A program made the translations under genes and the position numbers. The notes beneath the pieces are model-generated. The model was given only the letters and a program-made list of their open reading frames with translations, made no database searches and was not told the DNA's origin. From positions 62,001-126,000 of the forward strand of contig JANXSX010000048.1 in NCBI GenBank assembly GCA_025356475.1: a stretch of DNA of 64,000 nucleotides. Direction: 5' to 3'. Numbering within the stretch: position 1 is the stretch's first letter; each line of letters starts with the position of its first letter. This stretch comes from Isosphaeraceae bacterium (lineage in GTDB: Bacteria > Planctomycetota > Planctomycetia > Isosphaerales > Isosphaeraceae). Positions 32,557 through 43,413 of this stretch are shown here, one piece after another.

Positions 32557-34926
32557 TCACAGCTTCCCGCCAGGATCAACCGAGGTCGTGCTGGACCGCT
32601 CGAATCGATTCAGGAGTGTCAGACACGCTGGTAACAGGAGGAGATTTCCTAAGGTGCTACCCGCAGTAGCGATCCCGACCATCGTTCCGAAGTTAATGAA
32701 CGGGACAAACTGGCTAAGTCGGAGGGCTGCGAATCCGATCGCCACAGCGAGACTTGAGAGCAATACTCCGGGGCCACTAATGGCATAACTCTCCGCGAGA
32801 CTCTCCCGATATCCCATCGTCTTTCGGCAACGACGATACTGAAGCAAGCAGTGGAACGTATCATCGACCGACAATCCCAACGCAACACTGGCAACAAGTG
32901 CTGTCGCCATATCAAGCTTCACGTCAAGCCACCCCATCAGGCCGAGGACCAGACCAACTGAGAGGAGGGTGGGTAACATCGCTAGGGCAGCCATGAAGGG
33001 AGTGCGGAGCGCAAGAGTGAGCATGACCAAGATCCCTGTCACCGACCAGAAAAAGGTCGTCCATTGAGTCTTGATCACACCTTGAGTGGTCTTCGTCATC
33101 AAGTAAGAAAGACCAGTCAGGTAGGATTCCGAACCAAAGAGCCCCCGCGCTGCCTCGACAGAAGCCTGAAAGAGGTGACTTTTCGTCGCAGCCGGCTGCT
33201 GTTCCTTCATCCGAACAATGATGCGAGCCTCCCCCTTCTCCGCATTCCAGAAGGTCCTGAGCAGTTCCGCTTGCGGACTGGCTTCGATCAACTCAAGTTT
33301 CGTGGCAATCAGCCGCTCAAATCCGGACTTCGAGGTCGCGGCGAGGCGTCCGTCTGGGTCAAGAACCGTGGATATCGAGAGGGGCCTAGGCGTCAGATTG
33401 TCGTTGAGGAGCGGACCAACCTGAGCGTCGAACGTTGCAAATCGGTCCAGGGATTGAGAATCGAGTTTTTGGCCGACCGGTACAACAACTCCCACGAGGC
33501 CGATGCCTCCCAGTCGCGACTCAATCTTGTTGTAGTCCGTGACTACTCTCGAATCCGAGCGAAATGCGTTGATGTAGTTCGTCTCATATCGAAGGCGCGT
33601 CATCCCCAGGCAGAGGGGTAAGACGATGCTTCCGACACCGAGGAGCACCCAGAGAGGGCGGCGGAGAGCTTGATTCGTTACTGAGGCCATCACCGCCTGA
33701 AGACGCGAGTGCGTTCCGAATTTAACCGGCCACTCCAACGGAAAAGGGGGCATCATGGCGGCGGGGGCAAGAAGCATTACCACGAGTGCCGACACTAACG
33801 TACATATCCCCATGATCCAACCAAACTGCTGAATAGGCACAACCGTGCTTGTGACCAGAGCCCCATACCCAATCGCACCAGTGATCGCACACCAGAGGAT
33901 CGGGACCCAGACCGCTTGGAGTGTTGATTGAGCTGCGGCCTTGCGGTCCACCATATGTCGGCGGTCGTCACGAAAGTGAATCGCGAGGTGACTCGCTGCC
34001 GGCATAGTGAGAACGATAATTTGGGCAACCAGTGGCCCTCCCGAAAGCGAAAGCTTCAGGCCGAGTTTCGCCATGATCAGCTCAGTTCCAAGCCAGACCA
34101 CCCAGCCCGCCATGAGCGGGACAAATGCCCACCAGAGACTCCGGACAGCCGAGAGCATCACGAAAGCGATCAGCCCCATTCCTACGGCAGCAAGACGACG
34201 ACCATCCGTTTTTATGCTCAGGAATCCGTCTGCCAGGAGGACTGGTGGACCAACAACGGTAGGACGATCGAGACCCCGTCGTTCCGAGAAGGAATCGGCT
34301 ACCCTGCGAAGCGAAGCAATTGTTTCAATAACATCTTGCTGATCGTTGGGCTTGAGCCGGACGACGACCGCCGTCGAGGTCGCGCTCCGGTCGATCAAGG
34401 TTCCGCAAAATAGAGGATGCTCGATAAGTTTATTGCGAATCGCGGCCACCGAGGCTTCGTCACCCCCTCGAACGGCCGAGCCGACGCTGAGTGCGCCGAT
34501 GGAAGCTCCTTCGAAATTCTTCAGCGATCTCTTGGCCGTATTGATTGCAATTCGCCGAGCGAATTCAGGGGTCCGCTCGAGCCCCAGTAGAAGATCGTCG
34601 ACCTTCCATAAGAGAGGCATTGCGTCGAGCGACTCGACGCGAAGGACTCCGGGAATCGGTTTGATCTGGGAGGCAAGTTCACTGACCCTATCCATCCCTC
34701 CGGGAGTCAAAAGCTTATTATCGTCATAACCGACAAAAACAAAGTTATCGTCACCAAAGCTGAGCGATGCCTTGCGATAACTGACAATGTCGGGATCGTG
34801 ATCGGCAAAGAAGGACTGAATCGACTGGTCGTATTTCAGTTCCGCCCCATAAAAGCCGAGCACAATGAGACTGAGAACCACAAAAAGCAGCGAAAAATTA
34901 CGAATCTTGAACAAAAACTCAAACAC
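32557..34926 (-). CDS. RND/MMPL-family exporter
   Basis: 789 residues with the typical two-fold plan of RND-superfamily (MMPL/HpnN-like) proteins: one N-terminal helix (LLFVVLSLIVLGFYG), a large extracytoplasmic loop, five helices, a second helix-loop unit and five more helices, the last with GLSVDDTFHCLLQYR. The latter is the characteristic acidic TM motif for proton coupling. It probably moves hydrophobic compounds across or into the membrane; relatives handle hopanoids, lipids or siderophore-like molecules. GTG 34926 with GAGG eight bases before is preferred; an in-frame GTG at 34962 has a poorly spaced SD. It is single-gene, converging on tRNA-Asn. Confidence 0.85.
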   Translation of the reverse strand: MFEFLFKIRNFSLLFVVLSLIVLGFYGAELKYDQSIQSFFADHDPDIVSYRKASLSFGDDNFVFVGYDDNKLLTPGGMDRVSELASQIKPIPGVLRVESLDAMPLLWKVDDLLLGLERTPEFARRIAINTAKRSLKNFEGASIGALSVGSAVRGGDEASVAAIRNKLIEHPLFCGTLIDRSATSTAVVVRLKPNDQQDVIETIASLRRVADSFSERRGLDRPTVVGPPVLLADGFLSIKTDGRRLAAVGMGLIAFVMLSAVRSLWWAFVPLMAGWVVWLGTELIMAKLGLKLSLSGGPLVAQIIVLTMPAASHLAIHFRDDRRHMVDRKAAAQSTLQAVWVPILWCAITGAIGYGALVTSTVVPIQQFGWIMGICTLVSALVVMLLAPAAMMPPFPLEWPVKFGTHSRLQAVMASVTNQALRRPLWVLLGVGSIVLPLCLGMTRLRYETNYINAFRSDSRVVTDYNKIESRLGGIGLVGVVVPVGQKLDSQSLDRFATFDAQVGPLLNDNLTPRPLSISTVLDPDGRLAATSKSGFERLIATKLELIEASPQAELLRTFWNAEKGEARIIVRMKEQQPAATKSHLFQASVEAARGLFGSESYLTGLSYLMTKTTQGVIKTQWTTFFWSVTGILVMLTLALRTPFMAALAMLPTLLSVGLVLGLMGWLDVKLDMATALVASVALGLSVDDTFHCLLQYRRCRKTMGYRESLAESYAISGPGVLLSSLAVAIGFAALRLSQFVPFINFGTMVGIATAGSTLGNLLLLPACLTLLNRFERSSTTSVDPGGKL

Positions 34927-35016
34927 GACACGGACCTCGGGAGATCGTTGAGGGCAACTCACTCCCCAGTTGTAGAGTACCTCCCCGGTAACGTCTACAC
35001 CGCAGCCGGATCAATC

Positions 35017-36480
35017 CTAGCGCCAACCGATCAAACTCGCCCAGGGAATCGGTCGAATCCACTCCATAAAGATGCTATACGCAGCCACCGCAGTGATCGC
35101 AAAGAAGGCCCCCCAGACCAGAACATCCGAGAAGAATGTCCCCGCCACCCGCGAATCGCGATCGCGCTGGCGTAGATACAGGATTCCGCCCGAGATCAGC
35201 GGGAGCATCAGGGCCTGTGCCGTCCCACCGAGTTTCACAAGCCCCTTAGGCTCGCCAATCATGAGATAGATCAGGAGCGCCGCCATAGGATACACGACGC
35301 AGAAGAAGCGGATGACCCGATCACGTGACTTCTCTGAATGTGCTTTCCAGATGCCGCTTAGGTCCAGGAAGTCGGCTGTTAATCGACTATTTGCGGCGGT
35401 CGCGACGTAGAGGGTCTTGAACAAGACAGCCCATGCTCCAAGCAAGAAGACCTCGCGAGTCCACATTCCCAGTGGCTTGACGTACATCATTGAAAGGGAC
35501 TCGATCATGGCTGCCCCCTTGGGGTCGAGTCCCTGAGGCTTTAGCACCGCAGCACCCAGCAAGTAAAACGCGACGGTCGCCAAGGTGAAGACGACCATGC
35601 TGAACCATGCATCGATCTGCATTACCTTCATCCAACCTCGTGCACGGAATGCCCAGGCATCATCCGGCGACCTAGGTCCTACCGAACGGGCGTAGCCTTT
35701 TTCAATACACCAATAAGGGTAGGCGAACAGCTCGCTCGCTCCGACTCCCGTGATCCCGAAGGTCGCCAAGGCCAGGCCAAGTCCGTTGGAGGGGAGATGA
35801 AATTCAAACCCCCCAGCAATTCCCGCCGGGTCCAGGGGGAATTCCGTCCAGGCCAACCCGACGACACATCCGACTGTGATGAGCGTTACGAAAGCCACAA
35901 GCGCCGTCGTGATCGTTTCGAGTCGCTTATAGCCACCAGAAAGCAGGAGAACGATGGCAGCGAGGGCGGTGAGTGCTGCCCAAAAATGATCAGGATGGAG
36001 TCCAACATGAACTCCCAGCGCGGGCCATCCCATCGAGAGTACGATCGCGATTCGGTCGGACGCGGTCGGGAAGGCGGAATGCGCCGCTTGCCCCACAAGC
36101 CCTTCCATTGCCGCAATCTGAGATTGGGTCGCCAACATCATCCCCAGCCAGAGCCAACTCATCCAGTTCGCGCCGATTCGCGGACCGGGAAGGCTCTCCA
36201 TCGCCGCAAGAGTCGTCTTTCCATGGGTAATCGCATAACGCCCAAGTTCGACTTGGACGAATACCTTGATAATACAGCTCAGGATGATCAACCAGAGCAG
36301 CGAATATCCGTTCTCCGCCCCCAGGCCTGTGGTCGAAATGAGCTCGCCCGTCCCTACGATCGAGCCGGCCAGAATCAGGCCAGGTCCAATCTGTCGAAGC
36401 GAGAGCCAGAGCGTTCGAGGCGGGTCTTGGATGTCCTTGAGAGACATCTCAGGGTTGTCAATCGGCTCAGTGGGGTTCAT
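35017..36480 (-). CDS. NRAMP-superfamily transporter-like protein lacking the metal-site motif
   Basis: 487 residues, about eleven to twelve membrane helices. The opening RQIGPGLILAGSIVGTGELI aligns with the NRAMP TM1 pattern, but canonical NRAMP has DPGN where this protein has GTGE. The TM6 segment TGVGASELFAYPYWCIEKGY also lacks the MPH metal-binding motif. The fold is therefore NRAMP-like, but the usual Mn/Fe coordination residues are absent. It may carry another substrate. It is single-gene: the RND exporter starts 90 bases beyond its stop on the same strand, and the TatD gene ends 153 bases before its start. No metal-responsive site is seen in its upstream region, though a Fur-family gene lies about 1 kb upstream. 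Confidence 0.8.
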   Translation of the reverse strand: MNPTEPIDNPEMSLKDIQDPPRTLWLSLRQIGPGLILAGSIVGTGELISTTGLGAENGYSLLWLIILSCIIKVFVQVELGRYAITHGKTTLAAMESLPGPRIGANWMSWLWLGMMLATQSQIAAMEGLVGQAAHSAFPTASDRIAIVLSMGWPALGVHVGLHPDHFWAALTALAAIVLLLSGGYKRLETITTALVAFVTLITVGCVVGLAWTEFPLDPAGIAGGFEFHLPSNGLGLALATFGITGVGASELFAYPYWCIEKGYARSVGPRSPDDAWAFRARGWMKVMQIDAWFSMVVFTLATVAFYLLGAAVLKPQGLDPKGAAMIESLSMMYVKPLGMWTREVFLLGAWAVLFKTLYVATAANSRLTADFLDLSGIWKAHSEKSRDRVIRFFCVVYPMAALLIYLMIGEPKGLVKLGGTAQALMLPLISGGILYLRQRDRDSRVAGTFFSDVLVWGAFFAITAVAAYSIFMEWIRPIPWASLIGWR

Positions 36481-36633
36481 GTCGATATCGCACTTCGAGA
36501 GGTGAGCCGAGTCCAGGATTTCGTATCCTAACCATGAGGAGGGCCTCGGTCCAACACCCTGGTGGAGGATCCCTCAAATGCCGCGGACTCAGCCGACCTC
36601 GCATGAGATCAACACGTTAGGCTATTTTAATCT

Positions 36634-37437
36634 CTAAGTGAACGAATCAGGCACTTGAATCAGAGGTAGCCTGAATAAGCGTCGAGCATTCGCTGTGGTC
36701 ACTTCGGCCAGGAGTTCCAGACTCATTTCACGAAGCTGGGACAGTTTGAGCGCGGTATGCTGAACTCGGGCCGGTTCATTTTGCTTCCCGCGAAATGGAT
36801 GAGGGCTAAGGTAGGGGCTATCGGTCTCGATCATGATCCGGTCGATCGGTGCCTCCTGGGCTGCCAATCGGAGTGGGTCGAGATTCTTATTACTAAAGGT
36901 GAGCATGCCTGCGAATGAAAGATAAAGGCCTAAATCAAGAAATTCCGAGGCTTGTTGGGGATTGCCGCAGAAGGAGTGTAGGACACCATGAATTGGTTTA
37001 CCACGCTTGCGAAGGTGTTCGATCAACTCGTCTTCGCACTCTCGACAATGGATCGAGACTGGCTTCTTAAGTTGGTCTGAGAGGTCCAGGTGAAGGTCGA
37101 AACCAAGCAATTGTTGCTCAAACGGCGTATCGTGCCAATGCCGATCAAGACCCGTCTCGCCAATCGCAACGACGCGGGAGTTGGCGGCAAGATCAACGAT
37201 CCTTTCCCAGTCCCCAGGCTCCGAAGTGGCCCAGTCGTTGGGATGAATCCCAACCCCTGCAAAAATCCCGGGGTGGGCTTCCGCCATCTGGAGCGTTTCG
37301 CGACTATTCGCTGCCGTCGTGCCCAGGCTAAGGATCTGGACGACCCCTGCCCGGCTTGCGTTGGCGATCACTTCCTCAAGTCTTCCCTGAAACTGCTTGT
37401 GGTAAAGGTGGGCATGTGAGTCAATCAACTCGATCAC
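36634..37437 (-). CDS. tatD: TatD-family metal-dependent DNase
   Basis: 267 residues, amidohydrolase-fold nuclease. The metal-binding motifs are complete: DSHAHLYHK at the N-terminus, GETGLDRHW (Glu), SIHCRECEDE (His), VLHSFCGN (His) and IETDSPYLSP (Asp). The family shows 3'-5' exonuclease or AP-endonuclease activity and has roles in DNA repair or degradation. The start is GTG, which overlaps the fur stop by four bases (GTGA), so translation is coupled to the regulator. It lies downstream of fur in a two-gene unit. Confidence 0.93.
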   Translation of the reverse strand: MIELIDSHAHLYHKQFQGRLEEVIANASRAGVVQILSLGTTAANSRETLQMAEAHPGIFAGVGIHPNDWATSEPGDWERIVDLAANSRVVAIGETGLDRHWHDTPFEQQLLGFDLHLDLSDQLKKPVSIHCRECEDELIEHLRKRGKPIHGVLHSFCGNPQQASEFLDLGLYLSFAGMLTFSNKNLDPLRLAAQEAPIDRIMIETDSPYLSPHPFRGKQNEPARVQHTALKLSQLREMSLELLAEVTTANARRLFRLPLIQVPDSFT

Positions 37438-37910
37438 GATGGTTCGACCTCGCGTGAGTCGGCTTGCTCGTAATAACCGAGCAGTTCAAGTCGATATCCT
37501 GTGAGCTTGAAGCCTTGATGGCGGAGACGGGACTCGATCTCAGGATCAAGCTTCGCAATCAACTCAGGATCGAAATTCATGGGAACATCATCGACACGTC
37601 CCGTTTTCAAGCAACGGAGATGATGGTGTCCATGCCCCCGGACTTCATAACGAGCAGGAACAAGGCCAGTATCGCCCTGGAGCCTCGTCGCAAGACCAGC
37701 AGTCACAAGGGTTTCCAACGATTTATAAACGGTCGCCAAACTGATTGATGGGATCAACAACTTTACCGCCTGAAAGACATCGTCAGCAGTGGGGTGCCCA
37801 TCCGCCTGGACCAGGTGGCCTAATACGGCTACCCTCTGTTGAGTACAACGGCATCCCACACTCTCAAGAGCGATCCGAATTGCCGAAGTCTCGTGAGGTT
37901 GGGGCAGCAT
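37434..37910 (-). CDS. Fur-family regulator lacking the CxxC zinc site
   Basis: 158 residues. The N-terminal winged helix is typical (CRCTQQRVAVLGHLVQADGH, then HPTADDVFQAVK and SLATVYKSLETLV). The dimerisation domain has the GHHHLRC region, but where most Fur proteins have HHHHLxCxxCG this one has a single cysteine (HHHLRCLKTGRV). No C-terminal CxxC pair is present either. The structural zinc site seems lost, while the histidine-rich regulatory site persists. It could be a PerR-, Zur- or Irr-like member; the class cannot be set by eye. The gene is coupled to tatD by a four-base overlap. Fur proteins usually autoregulate; no clear Fur box is seen upstream. Confidence 0.88.
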   Translation of the reverse strand: MLPQPHETSAIRIALESVGCRCTQQRVAVLGHLVQADGHPTADDVFQAVKLLIPSISLATVYKSLETLVTAGLATRLQGDTGLVPARYEVRGHGHHHLRCLKTGRVDDVPMNFDPELIAKLDPEIESRLRHQGFKLTGYRLELLGYYEQADSREVEPS

Positions 37911-38364
37911 CGTGTTCGATCAGATCCCATTGATAAAGTTGGCAACAAGTTCACCTGGTTCATTGTTCGGATGCTTGACTTTCGTGTCAACGGGCTGTTA
38001 ACTGGTAGGAGAGGGTCGTGGGAAAAAGTTGGTGTTAGGTAGGGTTTATCCCAAACCTGGCTCTGGAATGACTCCGATCCCTGTCGGTGCCAACGAGTTG
38101 ACCTAAGTTGATAGTGTTCTGGCATTATTAACTTGGCTCTCATCATGGTGTCGTGATCTTTGTAAGTGGTAGGAAGTTCCTGGTCGCCACCACCGGTTGG
38201 CGACAGGCGTCGTGCAGTCCCACGTTTTCATGGGAGTGCTCGCGTCGGCGGAAAACGACGGCCTCGCCTGTCTTCCGTCCGGGGGACTTGCCGAGTCGTT
38301 CTCAGCCTTGCGGGTAACTTTCGGATCGTCGTGCCCTGCTCGTCACGCCTCGGAGTCTGTCGGA
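37911..38364. other. Intergenic region and long nusA leader
   Basis: 454 bases between divergent fur and nusA. An open frame extends nusA upstream by 56 codons but its residues are not NusA-like, so the region is treated as untranslated. The classical rimP gene is not here. No strong promoter was found; a TTGACC at about 38098 lacks a good partner -10. Confidence 0.4.
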
Positions 38365-39891
38365 ATGAGTGTCGATCTTGTCCGTATCGTCGATAGCATT
38401 CACCGCGACAAGAATATCCCAAAGGATGTTCTGTTCGAGGGGATCGAATCCGCACTCGCAACGGCAGCCAAGAAGCATTACCCCGACGCTGAAGAGATCA
38501 CCGTTCATATTGATCCTGAGAACGGCAAGATCCAGACAATTAAAGACGGCGTACGCGTCGACCCTCCTGATTTCGGACGGATCGCAGCCCAGACTGCCAA
38601 ACAAGTCATCATCCAGAAGATCCGCGAAGCCGAACGAGATAGCCTCTTCGAAGAATTCGAGGACCAGCGCGGCGACCTGATTACAGGGACTGTTCAACGG
38701 TTTGAGAATAGTGCGGTCACGGTTAATCTGGGCAAGACGGACGCACTTCTCCCCAGAAGCGAACAAATTCCTGGTGAGAGCCACCACCCCGGCGAACGTG
38801 TTCGGGCTGTGATCCTTGAAGTGAAGAAGGTCGCTCAGCGAATCAAGATCATCCTGAGCCGTACCCACCCCGACTTTGTTCGACGGCTCTTCGAACTCGA
38901 AATCCCCGAAATCGCTGACCAAGTGATTAGTATCCGTGCCATCGCTCGTGAGGCGGGATACCGATCCAAGGTCGCGGTCACGTCGAGTGACTCAAAGGTC
39001 GATGCGGTCGGAGCTTGCGTCGGTGTTCGTGGGACGCGAATCAAAAACATCGTTGATGAGCTGGGTGGCGAACGGATCGATATCGTTCGTTGGAACGAGT
39101 CGCTCCAAGTCCTTATTCCTTATGCTCTCCAGCCTGCTGAAATTGAGGAAGTGATGCTCTGCCAGCTTCTCGGGCGAGCCATTGTTCTCGTCCGTGAAGA
39201 CCAGCTCTCACTCGCGATCGGTCGCCGTGGTCAAAATGTTCGGTTGGCCTCAAAATTGGTCGGCTGGGACATTGAGATCATGACCAGCGACGAACTCGAC
39301 GAGCTGATCGAGAAGGCGGTCGGCCTGTTCACGAAAATTGACCAGGTTGACACGGACCTTGCAGAACGACTCGTGGAACAAGGGATTCTCTCCTACGACG
39401 ACCTCTCAGTGATGGAAATCGACGCCTTGATTGCGACAATTGAAGGCTTGGACGAAGATCGTGTCAATGCGATTGTCGCCCGAGCGGAGGTTCTGGCAGA
39501 AGAGAGTACGGAAGAGACGCCTCGTCGCAAGGGAGCACGTACGTCTCCCCCGCCGGTAGCCCAACGGCTAGAGGATCCGAACCCATCGAGCCTCTCCGAA
39601 CTGCTGGGGGACGAGTCAACCAACGAGTCGGAAGAATCTGAGGATGAGGCCACAGACCACGAACTTCACGATGTTGAGCTTTCGTCCGAGCTCCACCACG
39701 GGAACGATCAACACGAAGTGACCACGGCACCGAGTGATGCCGACCAAGACGTCGAAGGGCAAATCCTCCATTCTGCGGTGGAGCCGTCGGAAGACGAGGA
39801 AAGCCCAGCAGTTCGCACAGGGGACGAGCATGGCTCACCCCAATCAAGCTCTGATTTCCCGGAGATTGAATCGGACATGAACAAACCATGA
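38365..39891 (+). CDS. nusA: Transcription termination/antitermination factor NusA
   Basis: 508 residues. The N-terminal RNA-polymerase-binding domain ([20 protein letters not shown]) leads into an S1 domain ([18 protein letters not shown]), then two KH domains, marked by [20 protein letters not shown] and [17 protein letters not shown] helix-hairpin-like segment ([16 protein letters not shown]) follows. The last 100 residues are acidic and low-complexity. It binds RNA polymerase and nascent RNA to adjust pausing and termination. The ATG 38365 is the family start. It is the first gene of the nusA-infB-ylxP-rbfA run but without rimP upstream or ylxR downstream. Confidence 0.95.
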   Translation: MSVDLVRIVDSIHRDKNIPKDVLFEGIESALATAAKKHYPDAEEITVHIDPENGKIQTIKDGVRVDPPDFGRIAAQTAKQVIIQKIREAERDSLFEEFEDQRGDLITGTVQRFENSAVTVNLGKTDALLPRSEQIPGESHHPGERVRAVILEVKKVAQRIKIILSRTHPDFVRRLFELEIPEIADQVISIRAIAREAGYRSKVAVTSSDSKVDAVGACVGVRGTRIKNIVDELGGERIDIVRWNESLQVLIPYALQPAEIEEVMLCQLLGRAIVLVREDQLSLAIGRRGQNVRLASKLVGWDIEIMTSDELDELIEKAVGLFTKIDQVDTDLAERLVEQGILSYDDLSVMEIDALIATIEGLDEDRVNAIVARAEVLAEESTEETPRRKGARTSPPPVAQRLEDPNPSSLSELLGDESTNESEESEDEATDHELHDVELSSELHHGNDQHEVTTAPSDADQDVEGQILHSAVEPSEDEESPAVRTGDEHGSPQSSSDFPEIESDMNKP

Positions 39892-40040
39892 GGCCCCTCA
39901 CCAGGGCACGCACCGGTCGCTGCCTGCGGTGCCACATCTCGCTCCTGAATCCTTAACGGTCGCCCCGGCGTCCGTAAGGGCGTCGGAAGTGGGCTTGGCA
40001 CGATTGGCCGGCGAAGTCCACAATAGATGACCAATCGGGT

Positions 40041-40069
40041 CCTTCTCACTGAATCGTTCGGTGAGAGGG
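40041..40069 (+). promoter_or_regulatory. Leader hairpin upstream of the infB SD
   Basis: Nine-base-pair stem CCTTCTCAC / GTGAGAGGG with one G-T wobble and an 11-base loop, located eight bases before the infB SD. It could regulate infB translation or stabilise processed mRNA. No T-run, so not a terminator. Confidence 0.4.
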
Positions 40070-40077
40070 GCTAATTC

Positions 40078-40085
40078 AGGAGGAG
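40078..40085 (+). promoter_or_regulatory. Strong SD that sets the TTG start of infB
   Basis: AGGAGGAG, six bases before a TTG at 40092. The strength and spacing make TTG the true start even though ATG is absent near the family N-terminus. Confidence 0.8.
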
Positions 40086-40091
40086 TCGCCG

Positions 40092-43000
40092 TTGTCCATA
40101 CGTGTCCATGAGTTGGCGAAAGAACTCGGACTCAAGAGTCAGGAATTGCTCGACCGAATCCAAAAATGGGGCTTGGAGGTCAAAAGTAGTACCTTCGCAG
40201 GCCTTTCCACAGAGATGGTGACCCGGATTCGAGAGCTTAATGACGGTGCCAATACATCGTCGCCCCGCCCCGACGCTGATACCGAACGCCCAGGGTCCTC
40301 ACCCAAGTCCAAACCTCCCAGCCCTGTGGAGATCTCTCCTATCCCCTCGACAGCGACCGCCGAGCCGAGGCTTAGCCCGCCGCCTGCCCCGGCCACCACT
40401 CCTGAGCCTTCGGTCACGGCACATCCTGCCACTGCCGTCAAGCCGGCCCACGCGCCCGTAACCACTGACGTCCCTCCCGTCGATGTCTCGCCGGTTCCAC
40501 CCAAGAAGGTGTCCGAGGCACCCGCTTTGCCAGTCACCCCGGTTGAGTCCGCGACTCTCACGAGCGCCCCTTCAGCGCCGAATCCGACCACCGCGCCGCC
40601 TGTCGCTCCCGCGAACACGGGATTGAGTGGACGCCCCGCAGGTGCCCCTCGCGCTCCGGGTGCTGGTGCCCCTCCCATTTCACGGGTCAGCGGTGGTGGG
40701 ATGGCCAATGCCCCTCGGTCGGGGGCCGGACCTCTGTCCGGTCACACTTCACACCGGGGTGGGCAGCCACAAGCCGGTGGCCCTCCACTTGCGCCTCGAC
40801 TACAGCAGGGTGCGCCCTCTGCGGGGGGTGGGTACGATCCTCGCCCCAATCCGACCAGCCCGTCGCCCTTACGTCACAGCGACTATATTTCGCCGGGTGG
40901 GGTGAGGTCGAGCGGTCCTCCTCCACTCCAGAGTCGTACAGGACAAGGGTCGGGCTCGACTCCTCCTCGTCGAACTGATGGGAACGACATTTCTCGGCAA
41001 CAAGGCCCGTTGGTCACGCGTCGCCCGCTCCCTCAAGTTGCCGCCCCTTCGACAGCCCCGCTGCGGCGTCCTGAGCCGCCACGGCCTGCTGGCCCCGAGT
41101 CCAAGTCGCAACGTCCCGAAGTCAGGTATACGCCTGAGCAACTCCGGGCCATGATGCAACAAGGTCAACTCGGCACGTCCCCCCCTCCTGCCCCTGGTCG
41201 TCCAGGTACAGGTCTTCGTCCCGGGGATCGCGGGCCTGTAGCGCCTCGTTCTGGTTTCGCAGGTGGGCCTAATCCGGGCTCGGGTCCAATGTCGGCTCGT
41301 GGACCTTCAGCGCCTCCGGGTTCTGGCGCTCCCGCTCTGCGTCGCCCCCCGGCTCCTGGTACGGCTCCACTCACCGCACCGCCGGCGATCACGCCGACGA
41401 TCGACGAGGATGAGGATCGTAAGGGTAAAGGAGCCGCAGGTCGTCTCGGTACCCCGGCAGACCGGGCAGGACGGCGTGCGAAACGTAACGAGCGAGCCGC
41501 CGATCGTCGTGTCTCCACCTCACCCGTCCCGGTGAATGCGATCCTCGCCGAAACGGAAGAGGAAACACGTCGGCGTGGCGGAGGAAGGCGTGGGCAAAAG
41601 GGTTCGCGAAGGGCAGCTCAGGCCCTCACCCGAAAGTCCCATGCCGAAATCGTTCCGCCAATTAACATGCGGACGCTCTCGGAAGCCATCGGCGTCAAGG
41701 CGAATGAACTCATTCGCAAGATGATGAACTCGTTCAGCGAACTTGTGACCATCAACGCCAATCTTGATGCGGAAATGGCTCAGATGCTCGCCCTTGAGTT
41801 TGGTGTGGAGCTGGAAATCCTCCAGCCTCGTACCGCTGAGGACGACATGATCGAGGCACTTGCCGCGCCTCGTGAAGACGCGCCTGAGAAGATGGTCCCT
41901 CGGCCTCCGATCATCACCATCCTCGGTCACGTCGACCACGGCAAGACCTCGCTGCTCGATAAGATCCGTAAGGCCGATGTCGCCGCTCACGAGACGGGCG
42001 GGATCACCCAACATATCGGTGCGTACCAGATCGAGCACGAAGGGAAAATGATCACCTTCGTCGATACGCCTGGTCACGAAGCGTTCACCGCGATGCGTGC
42101 CCGAGGTGCGAACGTCACCGATATCGTCGTCTTGGTCGTTGCTGCGGATGACGGTGTTATGCCGCAGACCCAAGAGGCCATCGCCCACGCAAAAGCTGCC
42201 GGTGTGCCCATTGTTGTGGCTCTTAATAAGATTGACCTGCCCAACGTCAATCTCAACAAGATCTACGGCGAACTCTCGCAGCAAGAACTTGTCCCTGAAG
42301 AATACGGGGGCGACACCCCCGTCGTGAAAACGTCCGCTACCACGGGCAAGGGGATCCCTGAGCTGCTTGAAATGCTCGGGATCGTCGCGGAGTTGAAGGA
42401 TCTCAGGGCGAATGTTGACCGGCCCGCCAGCGGTACGTGCCTTGAGGCTTCGATCAGCGATGGCCGTGGCGTTGTCGCGACGATCCTTGTCCAGGATGGT
42501 ACGCTCAAGGTTGGCGACTCGATCGTTTGCGGTGACGCCTTCGGCAAAGTTCGTGCCTTGTTCGACGACAAGGGACGCAGCATTCAGGTTGCTGGTCCTT
42601 CGACCCCGGTCGAAGTCTCCGGCCTCGACGAGGTTCCAAACGCTGGCGAGAAATTCGCTGTTCTCGAAAACATCAGCCGAGCTCGCGAGATTGCTAGCCG
42701 ACGACGCGAACGGTCACGCGGCGTCCAACTCGGCGAACGTGACGCAGTCACGCTTGAGAATCTGTTCTCTCGGATGGCAGAGCAGAAGGTCAAGAATCTC
42801 AACTTGATCCTCAAGGCCGATGTTCAGGGATCGCTCGAAGCCCTCGTCAAAGAGCTCGACAAGCTCGAGAACGCCGAAGTTCCCATCCGAATCCTCCTCA
42901 AGGGTGTCGGTGGAATTTCTGAGAGCGATATCTTGCTGGCTGACGCCTCGCAAGCCATCGTTATCGGCTTCCGGGTCGCTCCCGAAGATAGGGCCGTCAC

Positions 43001-43403
43001 CCTTGCTGAAGAGAAAAAGATTGATATCCGGCGCTACGACATCATCTATCAGGTGACCGACGAGGTGAAGAAAGCGGTCGAGGGCATGCTTGTGCCTGAG
43101 ATCAAGGAAGTTCACCTCGGTCGGGCCGTCGTTCGCCAGACGTTCAAGATCTCCAAGGTCGGGACCGTGGCAGGCTGCTTTGTGACTCAAGGTTCGATCG
43201 AACGATCCGCCAAGGCGCGGGTCATTCGAGAGGGTCGCGAGATCTACAAGGGGGCCATTGAGGCTCTCAAACGCTTCAAGGATGATGTCAAAGAAGTTGC
43301 CCAGAACTTCGAGTGTGGTATCAAAGTCACCAACTTTGATGACCTCAAGACCGATGACATTGTCGAGGCCTATCGGATCGACGTCATCCGACGCACCCTT
43401 TAA
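40092..43403 (+). CDS. infB: Translation initiation factor IF-2
   Basis: GTPase that brings initiator tRNA to the ribosome. 1,103 residues, longer than common IF-2 (about 740-890 in many bacteria), because a Pro/Ala/Gly/Ser/Arg-rich linker occupies about residues 55-440. An N-terminal IF2-N module ([19 protein letters not shown]) and a second one at about 525-575 ([18 protein letters not shown]) bracket it. The G domain begins with [14 protein letters not shown] (about 615), then VDTPGHEAF and NKIDLPN, followed by IF-2 domains II-IV. The start codon is TTG with a strong SD. The gene lies 200 bases after nusA. Confidence 0.96.
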   Translation: MSIRVHELAKELGLKSQELLDRIQKWGLEVKSSTFAGLSTEMVTRIRELNDGANTSSPRPDADTERPGSSPKSKPPSPVEISPIPSTATAEPRLSPPPAPATTPEPSVTAHPATAVKPAHAPVTTDVPPVDVSPVPPKKVSEAPALPVTPVESATLTSAPSAPNPTTAPPVAPANTGLSGRPAGAPRAPGAGAPPISRVSGGGMANAPRSGAGPLSGHTSHRGGQPQAGGPPLAPRLQQGAPSAGGGYDPRPNPTSPSPLRHSDYISPGGVRSSGPPPLQSRTGQGSGSTPPRRTDGNDISRQQGPLVTRRPLPQVAAPSTAPLRRPEPPRPAGPESKSQRPEVRYTPEQLRAMMQQGQLGTSPPPAPGRPGTGLRPGDRGPVAPRSGFAGGPNPGSGPMSARGPSAPPGSGAPALRRPPAPGTAPLTAPPAITPTIDEDEDRKGKGAAGRLGTPADRAGRRAKRNERAADRRVSTSPVPVNAILAETEEETRRRGGGRRGQKGSRRAAQALTRKSHAEIVPPINMRTLSEAIGVKANELIRKMMNSFSELVTINANLDAEMAQMLALEFGVELEILQPRTAEDDMIEALAAPREDAPEKMVPRPPIITILGHVDHGKTSLLDKIRKADVAAHETGGITQHIGAYQIEHEGKMITFVDTPGHEAFTAMRARGANVTDIVVLVVAADDGVMPQTQEAIAHAKAAGVPIVVALNKIDLPNVNLNKIYGELSQQELVPEEYGGDTPVVKTSATTGKGIPELLEMLGIVAELKDLRANVDRPASGTCLEASISDGRGVVATILVQDGTLKVGDSIVCGDAFGKVRALFDDKGRSIQVAGPSTPVEVSGLDEVPNAGEKFAVLENISRAREIASRRRERSRGVQLGERDAVTLENLFSRMAEQKVKNLNLILKADVQGSLEALVKELDKLENAEVPIRILLKGVGGISESDILLADASQAIVIGFRVAPEDRAVTLAEEKKIDIRRYDIIYQVTDEVKKAVEGMLVPEIKEVHLGRAVVRQTFKISKVGTVAGCFVTQGSIERSAKARVIREGREIYKGAIEALKRFKDDVKEVAQNFECGIKVTNFDDLKTDDIVEAYRIDVIRRTL

Positions 43404-43413
43404 CTTTTGGTCA

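Noticed and set aside
39892-40091. ylxR gene between nusA and infB
   Set aside because: No frame carries the cysteine and GRGAYLC-like features of YlxR; only hairpins and an SD are seen.
41520-42284. 254-codon minus-strand frame in infB
   Set aside because: Antisense to the conserved IF-2 G domain; composition typical of a shadow frame.
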